Origin: Haliclystus octoradiatus
Taxonomy: Eukaryota; Cnidaria; Staurozoa; Stauromedusae; Haliclystidae
Assembly (NCBI GenBank): GCA_916610825.1
Contig: OU744453.1
Location: 13,405,751 to 13,469,750 of the forward strand
Direction of reading: 5' to 3'
Length of the DNA stretch: 64,000 nt
A model generated the notes under the pieces. It was not told the origin of the DNA. It saw nothing but the letters and a program-made list of their open reading frames with translations, and did not search any database. Shown here piece by piece: positions 1 to 26,600 of this stretch (positions are counted from its first letter, which is position 1; each line of letters starts with the position of its first letter). Position numbers and translations under genes: made by a program.

Positions 1-54
1 ATTAACTAACATACCAAGACACATATCTAACATATATTTACTAACAAATCAATA

Positions 55-406
55 GGGTGGATTAGCTCAGATGGTAGAGCAACCGAACTTCAGATCGGAT
101 CATATCTGATCAACTGTGGTTTGAATCCCCCTAAGGTCAACTCAGCCTTGACTTCATCTGAAACAACAAATGAGTACCATCTGAGAATGGAATGGTCCAG
201 AGGGAATTGCATTGTGAGTAGCTGCGGAGCATCGTTGCGCATTGATAATCAATATCTGTCTGCCATGAAATCTGTTGAAATTGATCTGCAGTGTCTGAGA
301 TCAACAAAGAGCGTTTAAAATCATTGCTCTCAGCGAAAAAAGCCACTCATCTAGAAATAGAAGACTGGTACGGGTGCCTTCGGTAGGGCGACACCGTCTA
401 CATTAC
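55..406 (+). repeat. tRNA-derived SINE, copy 1
   Basis: Head with A box (TTAGCTCAGATGGTAGAGC) and B box (GGTTTGAATCC), then a 270-bp body. The same body occurs at 12548-12912, up to the shared ending ACCGTCTACATTAC. Antisense to TGR, in the intron after exon 5. Confidence 0.85.
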
Positions 407-412
407 ATTTTA

Positions 413-15655
<15,243 letters not shown>

Positions 15656-15960
15656 GTTGATTATAATTTCTTTGCAACCAAACTACAACAATATCCACAA
15701 TCTAATGTTGAATGTGCACCTCAAAAAATTTATGTAAGCAATGAAATCAGAAATTGCACAATTCTGATGTCAGCTAAAAATCTTGAGAAAGTTCTTTTTA
15801 CCGCGTGAGATAAGATCACGTGTAAGAGGTAACCAATCAGAACACGAGCCTGCTGACATCAGGTGTGTAGAGACTGTGTAGTCCCTATGATATAGTGTCT
15901 CACAATGAGATTTGTGTTTGTTGACAATTTGGATAGCTTCCATTGTCCCGTTCCCGGACG
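15656..15960 (-). promoter_or_regulatory. Candidate TGR promoter region
   Basis: Upstream of the TGR start codon the sequence holds CACGTG (15817-15822), a CCAAT box (15833-15837) and TGCTGAC (15851-15857), a Maf-type half site. The cluster spans about 40 bp. TXNRD genes are known targets of Nrf/Maf factors in animals. No TATA box at a convincing distance was seen; the role is inferred. Confidence 0.35.
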
Positions 15961-16299
15961 TTTTGTACTAGAGCCTTAACATCTCTACATGAGTTTTGTG
16001 TTGAATATTAGAAATCTAATGTATGGACTGAATGAACCTGAATGATAATCGGTCAAACTTGATTACGTTGATGACAAGAGCAAGAAAAATCATCATTTTC
16101 AAAAACAACGATTACTAAACTTGTATAAAACGGCGTCCTTTTGTGGGCAAAATTTGGCTTTTCTGTTCTGACGCTGCCAATGAATGGCAATGACGCTTGC
16201 GGCAGGCGTCAAACTCGACAAGCAGCATAAGAAAATAAATGGAATCAGTATCAATATTTTTGAAAAAGTAAAATGCAAATGATTTAAGGTCAATAGGGG

Positions 16300-16900
16300 A
16301 CTGGGGGCTTTATAATACAGCAGTAAATTTCTACCTTTAGAAACTAGGAAAACTTTATATAACGCCCTTGTTTCGACTACTGTACTGCGCTGTTGTGTGG
16401 GGGAATTGTATGCAAAAACACCTTGATCGCCTCCAGATACTTCAAAACAGGGGTCTACGGACAGTGCTTCAATGTCACTTCAGGACCCCTGTCTCGCAGA
16501 TGCTTAGTCAGATTGGTTGGCTATGCGTCAGAGACAGGGTGAAATACAATCAGCTTTCCTTGGTACATAAAATTAAATTCAGAAAGCTCCTCCTATGCTA
16601 TTCACATTCTTCTCTTCTCCATTCACCACCAAAACACGATCCTCAACCAATAACGATATATACATCAAACAAAGCCATCGTAACTCTTTCCAGTCAGCTG
16701 ATGCTTGTTTGTGGAACGATCTGCCATCCTCGATGAAAAATGACCGCTGACAGTTCGACTTATAGCACAATGTGTAAAAATATGCTATTGTAAATAGATT
16801 AATTATTTAGTTTTGGTATTTTTAAAAACATTATATTGTATTTTATATATTTTTTTATAATGAGCCCTTTGAAAAAAAGAACTCAATGAATGATGATGAT
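16300..16900 (+). mobile_element. LINE fragment: 3' end of a non-LTR reverse transcriptase
   Basis: Translated pieces KTLYNALV, YCAVVWGNC, HLDRLQILQNRGLRTVL, TPVSQMLSQIGWLCVRDRVK and, after a frameshift, FQSADACLWNDLPSSMKND are the conserved end of CR1/L2/Jockey-like RTs. It ends near a TGAATGATGATGAT tail, typical of short 3' repeats. 5'-truncated and broken. Confidence 0.8.
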
Positions 16901-17332
16901 TCAGTTTCGTATTTAAAAATTGCAAAACCGTCAGACAGTATTGCAGATAGTACTGAAGCTGCCGAATATGCAAATGCCACACCCTTTTTCGGTCAAAAAG
17001 ATCCATTTCTTTTGAAAATCGGTTAACCCGAACAGTAACTTATAATGATAAACACTACCATTGTGATTCTTCGCAACAGTGGGAGATCACAATAGATATT
17101 CTTTCAGTTTAGCAAACTCCATTGCTGTAGTTTTTATCGTATAATTTTAACAATTTCGTCGGGCAAACTTACAGAGTTAGAAGTTAGACTTCGAACTGTC
17201 CGAACTCTATGGGCGATCTTGACAAATACCCCCCCCCCCCCGATTAGAATCATGCACTGACAGTCGTGTAACTACAACCTACATACATTAAATACATGTA
17301 TACAAGAAAATCAGCAACATTGTACGCAGTTC

Positions 17333-17338
17333 TTTATT
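17333..17338 (-). terminator. Candidate FANCD2 polyadenylation signal
   Basis: AATAAA on the minus strand about 200 nt after the FANCD2 stop codon. It is the first clear hexamer in the 3' flank. Inference only, as no transcript evidence is visible. Confidence 0.45.
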
Positions 17339-17534
17339 TTTAACTATATTTTTACATATAATTTATTCCAAGAACCATTTCTACAAGAGTATCTGAATAT
17401 GAGTCTGAAACAGCTAGAATCCCTAGATACTGGATTCAATTTCCTAAATATGAATATAAAAACAGCTACAATTTATAAATTTATCAGCATTCGGTTATAT
17501 TAATCATTGAAACATTTCATCGATGATCAATTAT

Positions 17535-17654
17535 TTAGTAGCATGTACTGTAAGAATCAGCATGGTCGTCATCAACATCATCAATTACGTCATTGGTTTC
17601 ATTTTCCTTTGCGACGGTGACATTTTCGTCATTGTTATCATCTTCTCCGGCAGC
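17535..17654 (-). CDS. FANCD2: FANCD2 terminal exon with stop
   Basis: TTTTTCAG|GCT to TAA at 17537-17535. 39 residues, very acidic ([22 protein letters not shown]), as in the tail of vertebrate FANCD2. The sequence of such tails is not conserved, so the call rests on position, phase and composition. Confidence 0.88.
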   Translation of the reverse strand, partial: AAGEDDNNDENVTVAKENETNDVIDDVDDDHADSYSTCY

Positions 17655-20600
17655 CTGAAAAAGGAATCATTTAGCAGTGGATCAAGGCGGGTTCAGATTC
17701 AAAATGTTAGAATATATACGGGATTTCCCTGATTATATAAAAAAAATTAATATTAAACTTCTATTTAATATTACCGTAAGCAATTATTGAATGAGGCTGT
17801 GCGTAATATTCATTATTTTAGTACGGCAAAACTAATTTCGAAGTGTTCACGAAAACAGCGCAAAGTCAACACTTAATGTATCGCTTAGGGATAGCTTATC
17901 GGAAAGATAATTAAATTTTGCATCAATCGACCGGGTTCCTTTTGTTTAATTGATATTATTCTCGCTATATCGAAAAAAAATAAAACTTTCGTATTTGCGG
18001 CACTTTTGCATCTAGAAAACTTCTAAAACGCATCCAGTAAAGGGAAATGGTTGTGGCTAGATCGGGGGGGGGGGTAACTCAGTGACATTTTACGATTTTT
18101 TACCGATGCTTTTATTTGTATCAAATTCTGTTTTCAATCGATTCTAAAAAAAAATTATGAATCTGGTACCTTTGTATATTTACTACAAATCTATATTGGA
18201 TAAAATGAAAAATATAAAAGTTATTGCAACAAACATTTGTCAGACAGAAACGTTTATCACTAAAGTGCAGTTTAAAAATTGATTCATGTTAGTTATTTTG
18301 CTAGTTGATTCAAGTTGTTAGATGTAGGAAGGTACCATATACCAATTTTTAAAATCGGTTGAAACTGAATGTAATACAAATAAAAGCAGCGATAAAAAGT
18401 CATAAAATGTCATTGAGTTACCCCCAGTGATCTAGCCACGACCGGAAAAAACGTCAAAAAGACAAAGATTCACAGGAGAATACTCCATAAATTCGATTGA
18501 TAAATTGGCTAATTCGAATTAGGTCAATTGAGCATCCAAAAATGAATCCAAAGAAAGACTACATATAGGAATACATCACATAGGATGACCCCAAACACTA
18601 GCAAACTGCAAAGGTAAAGGCTATACCTCGACCTCGTCTTCTTCTTCGTCCTCGTCCTCGTCTGATTCTCGTTGTGTCATTTGGGAATGAATTTCATTGC
18701 CACGTATATCTCGATTTTTTAAATTTCCAAGCCAGAAAGCATCATCACAGTTATTGAATGCTAGCATAGTCTGAAACAAAATGTTTAGAATGTATTAATG
18801 AAAGTCTTCATTGTAATCTCCTAACACTATGAACCTTGGATATACTGAATCGCTACTGATAACTTACTTAAAACATACTGGAATGGGATTGAGTACTGAA
18901 ATCATACTGACAGTCACAAGACATTATAATCTAGATTGTTCTCACTCTACTGAAAAGAGCCCAATTCAGTAGCATACTCAGTAAGTTTTCAGTATGCTTC
19001 AAGCAGGTTTGCTGAATTTAACCTATCTAGAACATCATGGATATACTGAATCGCAACTGATAACTTACTTAAAACATACTGGAATGGGATTGAGTACTGA
19101 AATCATACTGACAGTCACAAGACACTTGATCTAGATTGTTCTCATTCTACTGAAAAGAGCCCAATTCAGTAGCATACTCAGTAAGTTTTCAGTATGCTTC
19201 AAGCAGGTTTGCTGAATTTAACCTATCTAGAACATCATGGATATACTGAATCGCAACTGATAACTTACTTAAAACATACTGGAAGGGGATTGAGTACTGA
19301 AATCATACTGACAGTCACAAGACATTATAATCTAGATTGCTCTCACTCTACTGAAAAGAGCCCACTTCAGTAGCATACTCAGTGTAGGATAATCGTTAGA
19401 CGATGACTCAAGATAATCACACAGTGGAGTTATCAACAGAATGAATATATTAGTATCACTACACTTATATATATGACATAGAAATGAGGCTACATAACAA
19501 AGAGGCTAGACTATATATTGATTATCACACATCTCCCCTTGGAGTCTATTTATAATAGAATGAAAATAGGCTAAGGATAATCTTGAGTAAGTGTACTAGT
19601 AACAAAATGTTGTAGCTAAATTTATCAGAAGGATAAGACAAACTGCTTCCAATAAATGATTAATTGAGCAAGTTGAGTAAGTTATGATAATTGTGTTAAT
19701 TTGTTAAAAGTAAGTAAATTTAAAATACGGTAGAATAGTATTTTATCAAACTAATACGAAACTAGTAGCTAATTGAAATAAAGTATAAATCAGCAAGTAC
19801 GTTGTAGATTTTCTCAAGACGCAATAATATACTGTGATAAACGTAATAAATTTCTGATACGTAATAGATTTCATAAGCGTAATAAATTTCTGATGCGTAA
19901 TATTGCTTGTGGCTATAATGTGATTTGGTACTATTATTATAAATGGTAATAGAATTAGCTCTCTTCGATAAGTCTTTGAGGTTTGCGGCGGTTTCTAGTA
20001 CTACGACGCGGAGCTGTAAGATCCGGATTTGAAGTCGGAAAGGCAGATTCTGTAGTCGTAGTAGTCGTACTTGCATCCGAAGATGTCGACGGAGAAGTTG
20101 TTGTAGGAAACCGGCGACGGATAAGACGGCGATTGCGACGAAGTAAACGTCCATATCTCGATTAGATAATACCTCAACAATAATACCGTATTTAGTCCAT
20201 TCCTTGGTGATTGGGTGTTGGACTGCAACATGGTTGCCAACTTCAAGAGATGGTAATGGATGTGCAGAGGCATTGTAGCGGCGTTCTAATTTTTCATGAG
20301 CGGCAGCAGCGTGTTCTTCAGCATCATGCTGCGATTTTTGCCATTTCGGATCGAAAGTTCGACGATGTGCGGGTAACGTGTCTTGTACAGGACGGCCAAA
20401 TACAATTTGAGCTGGTGATCTACCATCGGAACCAGGCGTATTTCTATATTGTAACAATGCTTTGGTCCATTCGTCAGCATTTAAACATGAGCGAGAAGAA
20501 TCCCAACAACGGCTAATAAGTTTTTTCATTGATTTAATCCCAGCCTCGGCTCGGCCATTTGACTGTGGATAATATGGCGATGATGGGCTTTTGGTGATGC

Positions 20601-23600
20601 CCCATTGAAGTAAAAAGTCATTAAATGTTTTGGCTATAAATTGTGGGCCATTATCACAGCAAAAGGTATTCGGTACTGAGCTCTGACAAAATACAGATCT
20701 TAGCGAGTTTATAACGGTACCTGTAGGAGCATTCTTACCAAGGTTGAATATAAATGGCCAACCAGAGTAGGCATCAATAATAACGAGGAATTGATGGGCA
20801 GCATACGTACCAATGTCACCGTGAAGTTCTTCAAATGCTTTTGTTGGTGCAGGACGAGAACATAGAGGCTCTTTTCCTTGAGAAGGTAATTCTTGTTGGC
20901 AAGGTTGACAGGAACGCGTGACTTGTTCAATCGCTGAGTCTAGGCCAGGCCAATAGACAATGTTTCTAGCACGTTGACGTGTACGATAAACGCCTTGATG
21001 TCCTTCGTGTAATTTAGCTAGAATTGATGGTCGTAATTGAGACGGAATGATTAGGCGACAACCGTATAGAACGAGATCGTCATCAATACTAAGATGATGT
21101 CGCAGATTCCAGTATGGTCGTAGAGCGTCGTCCACTGAGTCTTTTACGTCAGGAAATCCATCTCGTACCAATTGACGTAGTGCTTGGTATTCGCTGTCAT
21201 GGTTACCATGGTGAAGGACATCACTTACACGGAGGTCTAGTGGAGAGTCGGCATGAGATATTGCTAATACGGAGTTGATAAATGCTGTAGTTTCTTGTGC
21301 ACCTGATATATCGTTCTCATTTGGTGTAGACACAGGTGCCCTTGAAAGAGCATCTGCTGAGTGATGATCTTTTCCAGGCACCCAAGTTACTTTAAAATTG
21401 TACTGCAGCAACTTCATCCGTAATCTCTGTAACCGAGGGTTGGTAATTTCATCTAACCTGAAATTGTTCAAAATAGGCACAAGTGGCTTATGATCCACAT
21501 GAACGTCAAATGTGGGTAAGCCCATTAAGAATGTATGGCATTTAGTAGTAGCCCATACAACAGCGAGTAGCTCTAACTCTATCATTGCGTAGCGCGATTC
21601 TGTATCCGTTAGAAATCGCGAACCCGCTTGAACCAGACGCCAAGTATCATCTAATTGTTGTTGCTGTAATATAAAACCTAGACCTTTTAAGCGGCTTGCG
21701 TCTGTAGATAACATTGTAGGTCTCGATGGGTCGTAATATGCCAGTACAGGGGCAGATATTAATGCTTTTTTAACTTCAATAAAAGCATTAGTATGAACAT
21801 CAGTCCAATAAAATGTATTCCGTGTTTGTAACAAGGGACGGAGAGGTTCCGCAGCGGCGGATATAGTGTTTGTAAATGCAGATAATTGGTTAACTAGCCC
21901 TAAGAACGATCTAAGTTCAGTTATATTTTCAGGGCGAGGGAATTCTTTTATAGCCGATATAATGTTGTTGTCTATAGTATAACCATCAGAAGAAAGTTCA
22001 AATCCAGCAAATCGCACGGATGATTTTGCGTATTGAAATTTGTTTTTGTTCAGCGAGATACCACGTTCACGACAGCGTTGTAAAAACTGGCGTACATGTT
22101 GTGTGTGTGTCGCTGGTGAATTGTCATAAATAATTACGTCATCGACGACTTTTCGGAAACCGGTAAGACCAGAGAAAGCCTCGTCCATACGGCGATTATA
22201 ATGTTCACTTATGCTAGATATGCCAAACGGGGCCCGCAAATATTTAAAGCGGCCGAATGGCGTTATAAATGTTGTTAGATCCTGACTAACGGGGTCAAGA
22301 GGGCATTGATGATAGCCTTTCAATGCATCAAATGTCGTAAATACTTTTGCATGTGATGATGAAATGTCAGCAATAGATTCAGCTGGCGTTGGTGACGTGT
22401 AACGCTCACGTTTAACAAAACGATTTAATTTTGATAAGTCGACGCAAAGACGTACATCGTCAGAGTTTTTCTTAGGGGCGACAACTATAGGTGCGCACCA
22501 ATCAGTTGGCTCTGTTACAGGGGCTATAATTCCCTCTGTTTGTAATTGATCTAATACAGTTTTTAATTTATCTTTATATGCAAACGGAATACGCCTTGGA
22601 GTCGTAACACAAAATGGTGTGGCGTCATCAGATAGACGAATAGTAAATTGTTCACCAGGCATAGCTTTGACTTTTCCGTCAAATACATCCGGGAAGTCAT
22701 TGAAAATATTTTCTACGTTAATGTTATTTGAATTTTTGTTGTCAATTGTATTCAATAAGGGGTCAAATGATGACTTGTCCATAGAATTAGAGGTTGCTGG
22801 TAATGGTGTTGGGTAATGAGATGGTATTATGCCTAACGAACGGCTAGTATACCAAGATAAAAACACACCAGGGACACCTTCTAAGACATAAACGTCATCA
22901 ATCACAGTTGTACCCCCGAGGGTAAATTCAGCCGGAAAACGGCCTATGGCTTTTATACTGTGACCATCGGCAGCTTTTGGTGAAATGTCAGCTGGTAATA
23001 GATTATTTTTATCAATACATAATTGTTTCAAAATTGCAGGACCGGCGGCAGTAATGTCTGCACCTGTGTCGGGTGTTACATTGATTGAACCATGTTTGGC
23101 TACGTGGCCACCGATTTTGACTGAGATAGATGGGGCTTTACGTCCTATTGTTGCTAATATGGACCCAACTTGACCTTGAGGGCGAGTTGTAGACTTAGAG
23201 GTCTTACTTTTTGAACGGCATACATTCGAAAAATGCCCTTGTTTGCCACATTGTCCACAAAAGCGATTTGTAGCAGGACAATCATCACGGTCGTGTTGTT
23301 TTCGACCACAGTAAGAACATTTTTCATTGTCATTTATATTGTCCTTAGAATTAGATGCTGTAAAATTTTTCTTATTTGTTTGTTTTTGAACCGCATGTAC
23401 TGAGGGTTCAATATCACCTTTAATATCACTACGGTGTAAACGTGCTGCTTCCTCGGAGCGGCACTGAGCAATGGCTTTTTCTAAAGTTAATTTTTCAATG
23501 GAAAGTAATTTTTGAGTGATATCTCCATCGTAAATACCGCTCACAATTCTGTCTCTTAGGACACAGTCTTCAGTCTTGCACTCTTGACAGTGAGTGCAAT

Positions 23601-26600
23601 AGTGGCAAGTTTTTAACAACTCGCGCAGATCAGTTAGCCAATCGTCAAATGACTCACCGATTTGTTGCTCTCGTTGATTAAAAGTTTTTCTTTCTATCAC
23701 CACGTTCAGCTGGCCACGAAGATGACGACGAAGTGCTGAAATAATGTTAGCAGGCGTGGAAGCATCAGCGGCTGACAAATTTCTAACAACTTTAAAAGTA
23801 TCGGTTGAAATGCATAACTTCATTGCAGCCAATTGCGTCGACAACGGCTGATCTTTAAGGCCAGAAATTTCATGGTATGCTGACCAACGATCACTCCATA
23901 TCTCAAAATTTTCACCGCGATCTATAGCAATGTCCAGATACGGTGCTCTAATAGACGACGGTAGACGGTAACTATTAGTTGTTTGATGTTGTGATTCGTT
24001 ACGGGATTGTGTAGAATTAGACGAGCCAGTAGAATCGGCAATACTCGACGGTGGAGTAGTCATGTTAAAAATTTCAAAATAATAATAATGATGTTTGTAA
24101 TAAACGAATAAAGTTTATACTCGCAGCGCCATGTAGGATAATCGTTAGACGATGACTCAAGATAATCACACAGTGGAGTTATCAACAGAATGAATATATT
24201 AGTATCACTACACTTATATATATGACATAGAAATGAGGCTACATAACAAAGAGGCTTGACTATATATTGATTATCACACACTCAGTAAGTTTTCAGTATG
24301 CTTCAAGCAGGTTTGCTGAATTTAACCTATCTAGAACATCATGGATATACTGAATCGCAACTGAAAACTTACTTAAAACATACTGGAATGGGATTGAGTA
24401 CTGAAATCATACTGACAGTCACAAGACACTTGATCTAGATTGTTCTCATTCTACTGAAAAGAGCCCAATTCAGTAGCATACTCAGTAAGTTTTCAGTATG
24501 CTTCAAGCAGGTTTGCTGAATTTAACCTATCTAGAACATCATGGATATACTGAATCGCAACTGATAACTTACTTAAAACATACTGGAAGGGGATTGAGTA
24601 CTGAAATCATACTGACAGTCACAAGACATTATAATCTAGATTGCTCTCACTCTACTGAAAAGAGCCCACTTCAGTAGCATACTCAGCAAGTTTTCAGTAT
24701 GCTTCAAGCAGGTTTGCTGAATTTAACCTATCTAGAACATCATGGATATACTGAATCGCAACTGATAACTTACTTAAAACATACTGGAAGGGGATTGAGT
24801 ACTGAAATCATACTGACAGTCACAAGACATTATAATCTAGATTGCTCTCACTCTACTGAAAAGAGCCCACTTCAGTAGCATACTCAGTAAGTTTTCAGTA
24901 TGCTTCAAGCAGGTTTGCTGAATTTAACCTATCTAGAACATCATGGATATACTGAATCGCTACTGATAACTTACTTAAAACATACTGGAATGGGATTGAG
25001 TACTGAAATCATACTGACAGTCACAAGACACTTGATCTAGATTGTTCTCATTCTATTGAAAAGAGCCCAATTCAGTAGCATACTCAGCAAGTTTTCAGTA
25101 TGCTTCAAGCAGGTTTGCTGAATTTAACCTATCTAGAACATCATGGATATACTGAATCGCTACTGAAAACCTACTTAAAACATACTGGAATGGGATTGGC
25201 TATTGAAACCATACTGAAATTCACAAGACACTTAAATCTTGATGTTTCTCATTCTACTGAAAAACTCCTGAGACGAACATTGAAATTTGAAAGCTACTGA
25301 TCAAAGAACCGAATTCAATGAACTATCCAGCACATTTTCGGTATAGTTGGTTTTCATATTTTCAAAATTCATAGTGTTATGTTATGTGAATTCATTTTTG
25401 TCAAATATAATAATCCACAATTTGAAAGAACATTGATTCTCAAATCGCACAATTGTTTTTTTCGAATTACTATTCCAAAGTAATATTCAAATTATTATGC
25501 TCAACAACCAAACAAAACTGCTACTACAGAGTAAATTCAAAGTTAACTAATAATTATGTAAATTAGCAAACCTTGACTCTAAAGACAAACATTTCTAGAA
25601 GCTTCTTTATAGGAGGAACATGGCTTGTTAGTGACGAATCTCGAACTGTCTGTGAGACGAAAAAATGAAAGAGAAAACATGAAAAATCACTTTAATTTTT
25701 TTTACGCCAAATGGTGCAGGCTGCAGGTCTAAAAGTATAATCTTGCTTGATAGAAAGGTTATTCATTACACTATACTTGTGCCTCCAAACATCACATTTG
25801 CGAGAAATTTGCGATGGAGCACTGCAAATTCTGCATGGATCCTTTAATGAAAAATAGAGTAATTCCATGTCCATGAACTCGTAAACTTTTATTCACGGGG
25901 AAATGTATTTATAAACAAGGCAGTGGAATCACATGAATATTCTTGTTTCCCTTACTTTCAAATGTCCACAGAAATGATTCAAATTTCTTGTACTCTGCTG
26001 TAGATTTTTAAGAATACTTGCAACGATTTCCTGAAAAAAAAACAAGGTAATTTTAACATCACAGATATACTACAAACTATGAACAGTTAGTACCAGATTA
26101 TCACATCTAAGGGATAAATTTTATTTGTAGTCTGTCTCCGAAAAGCATTAATGTTAATTAATTCAGCAGTTTAAGAAACGGTCATGAACAATTGATGAAC
26201 AGTTCATCAGAACATTTGATGAACATTTAAAGAACAGTTCATGAACATTTGATGAACATTTGATTAACAGTTCATGAACTTATTTAACAAAACATTTCAG
26301 AAAATATACAAGAGATTGGTATATCACAACACAATCATTTTTACATCGTCATCGTCATCAAAAATATTTTACCAAATGTCTTTTTACATCATTCCAGACC
26401 TCACTTCTAGACATTGTTATAGCTTGTCCAGAGTATTATTCCTCATTGTTACACTACTGGAAAAATGTTATCAGGAAAATGATCAAATATAATTTTATCA
26501 GGAAATTGATAAATTATAATTTTACCAGGAAGTTGATAAAATCTAAACAGAGACGACCTAGCTACTGTATATTGAATAGCAAATTTAGGACGAATAACAT

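Larger units (their letters stand above)
15656..17534. other. Intergenic region between FANCD2 and TGR
   Basis: 1.88 kb between the FANCD2 stop and the TGR ATG, both genes reading leftwards. It holds the candidate promoter, a LINE fragment (16300-16900) and a poly-C run (about 17229-17242). No further coding sequence was recognised. Confidence 0.7.

Noticed and set aside
56-131. Functional tRNA gene
   Set aside because: A and B boxes are present but the stems do not pair properly and the same SINE body follows at 12548; a SINE head.
16368-16736. 122-codon plus-strand ORF as a host gene
   Set aside because: Matches the conserved end of non-LTR reverse transcriptases and is frameshifted at both ends; a LINE fragment.
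20001-20273. 90-codon minus-strand ORF as separate gene
   Set aside because: Shadow frame inside the Ty3 polyprotein region; not the frame with the basic tail either.
25100-25300. 66-codon ORF
   Set aside because: Falls in the last unit of the satellite array.
25692-25874. 60-codon minus-strand ORF between FANCD2 exons 26 and 27
   Set aside because: Exons 26 and 27 join in phase and match the human protein without it; no FANCD2 similarity.
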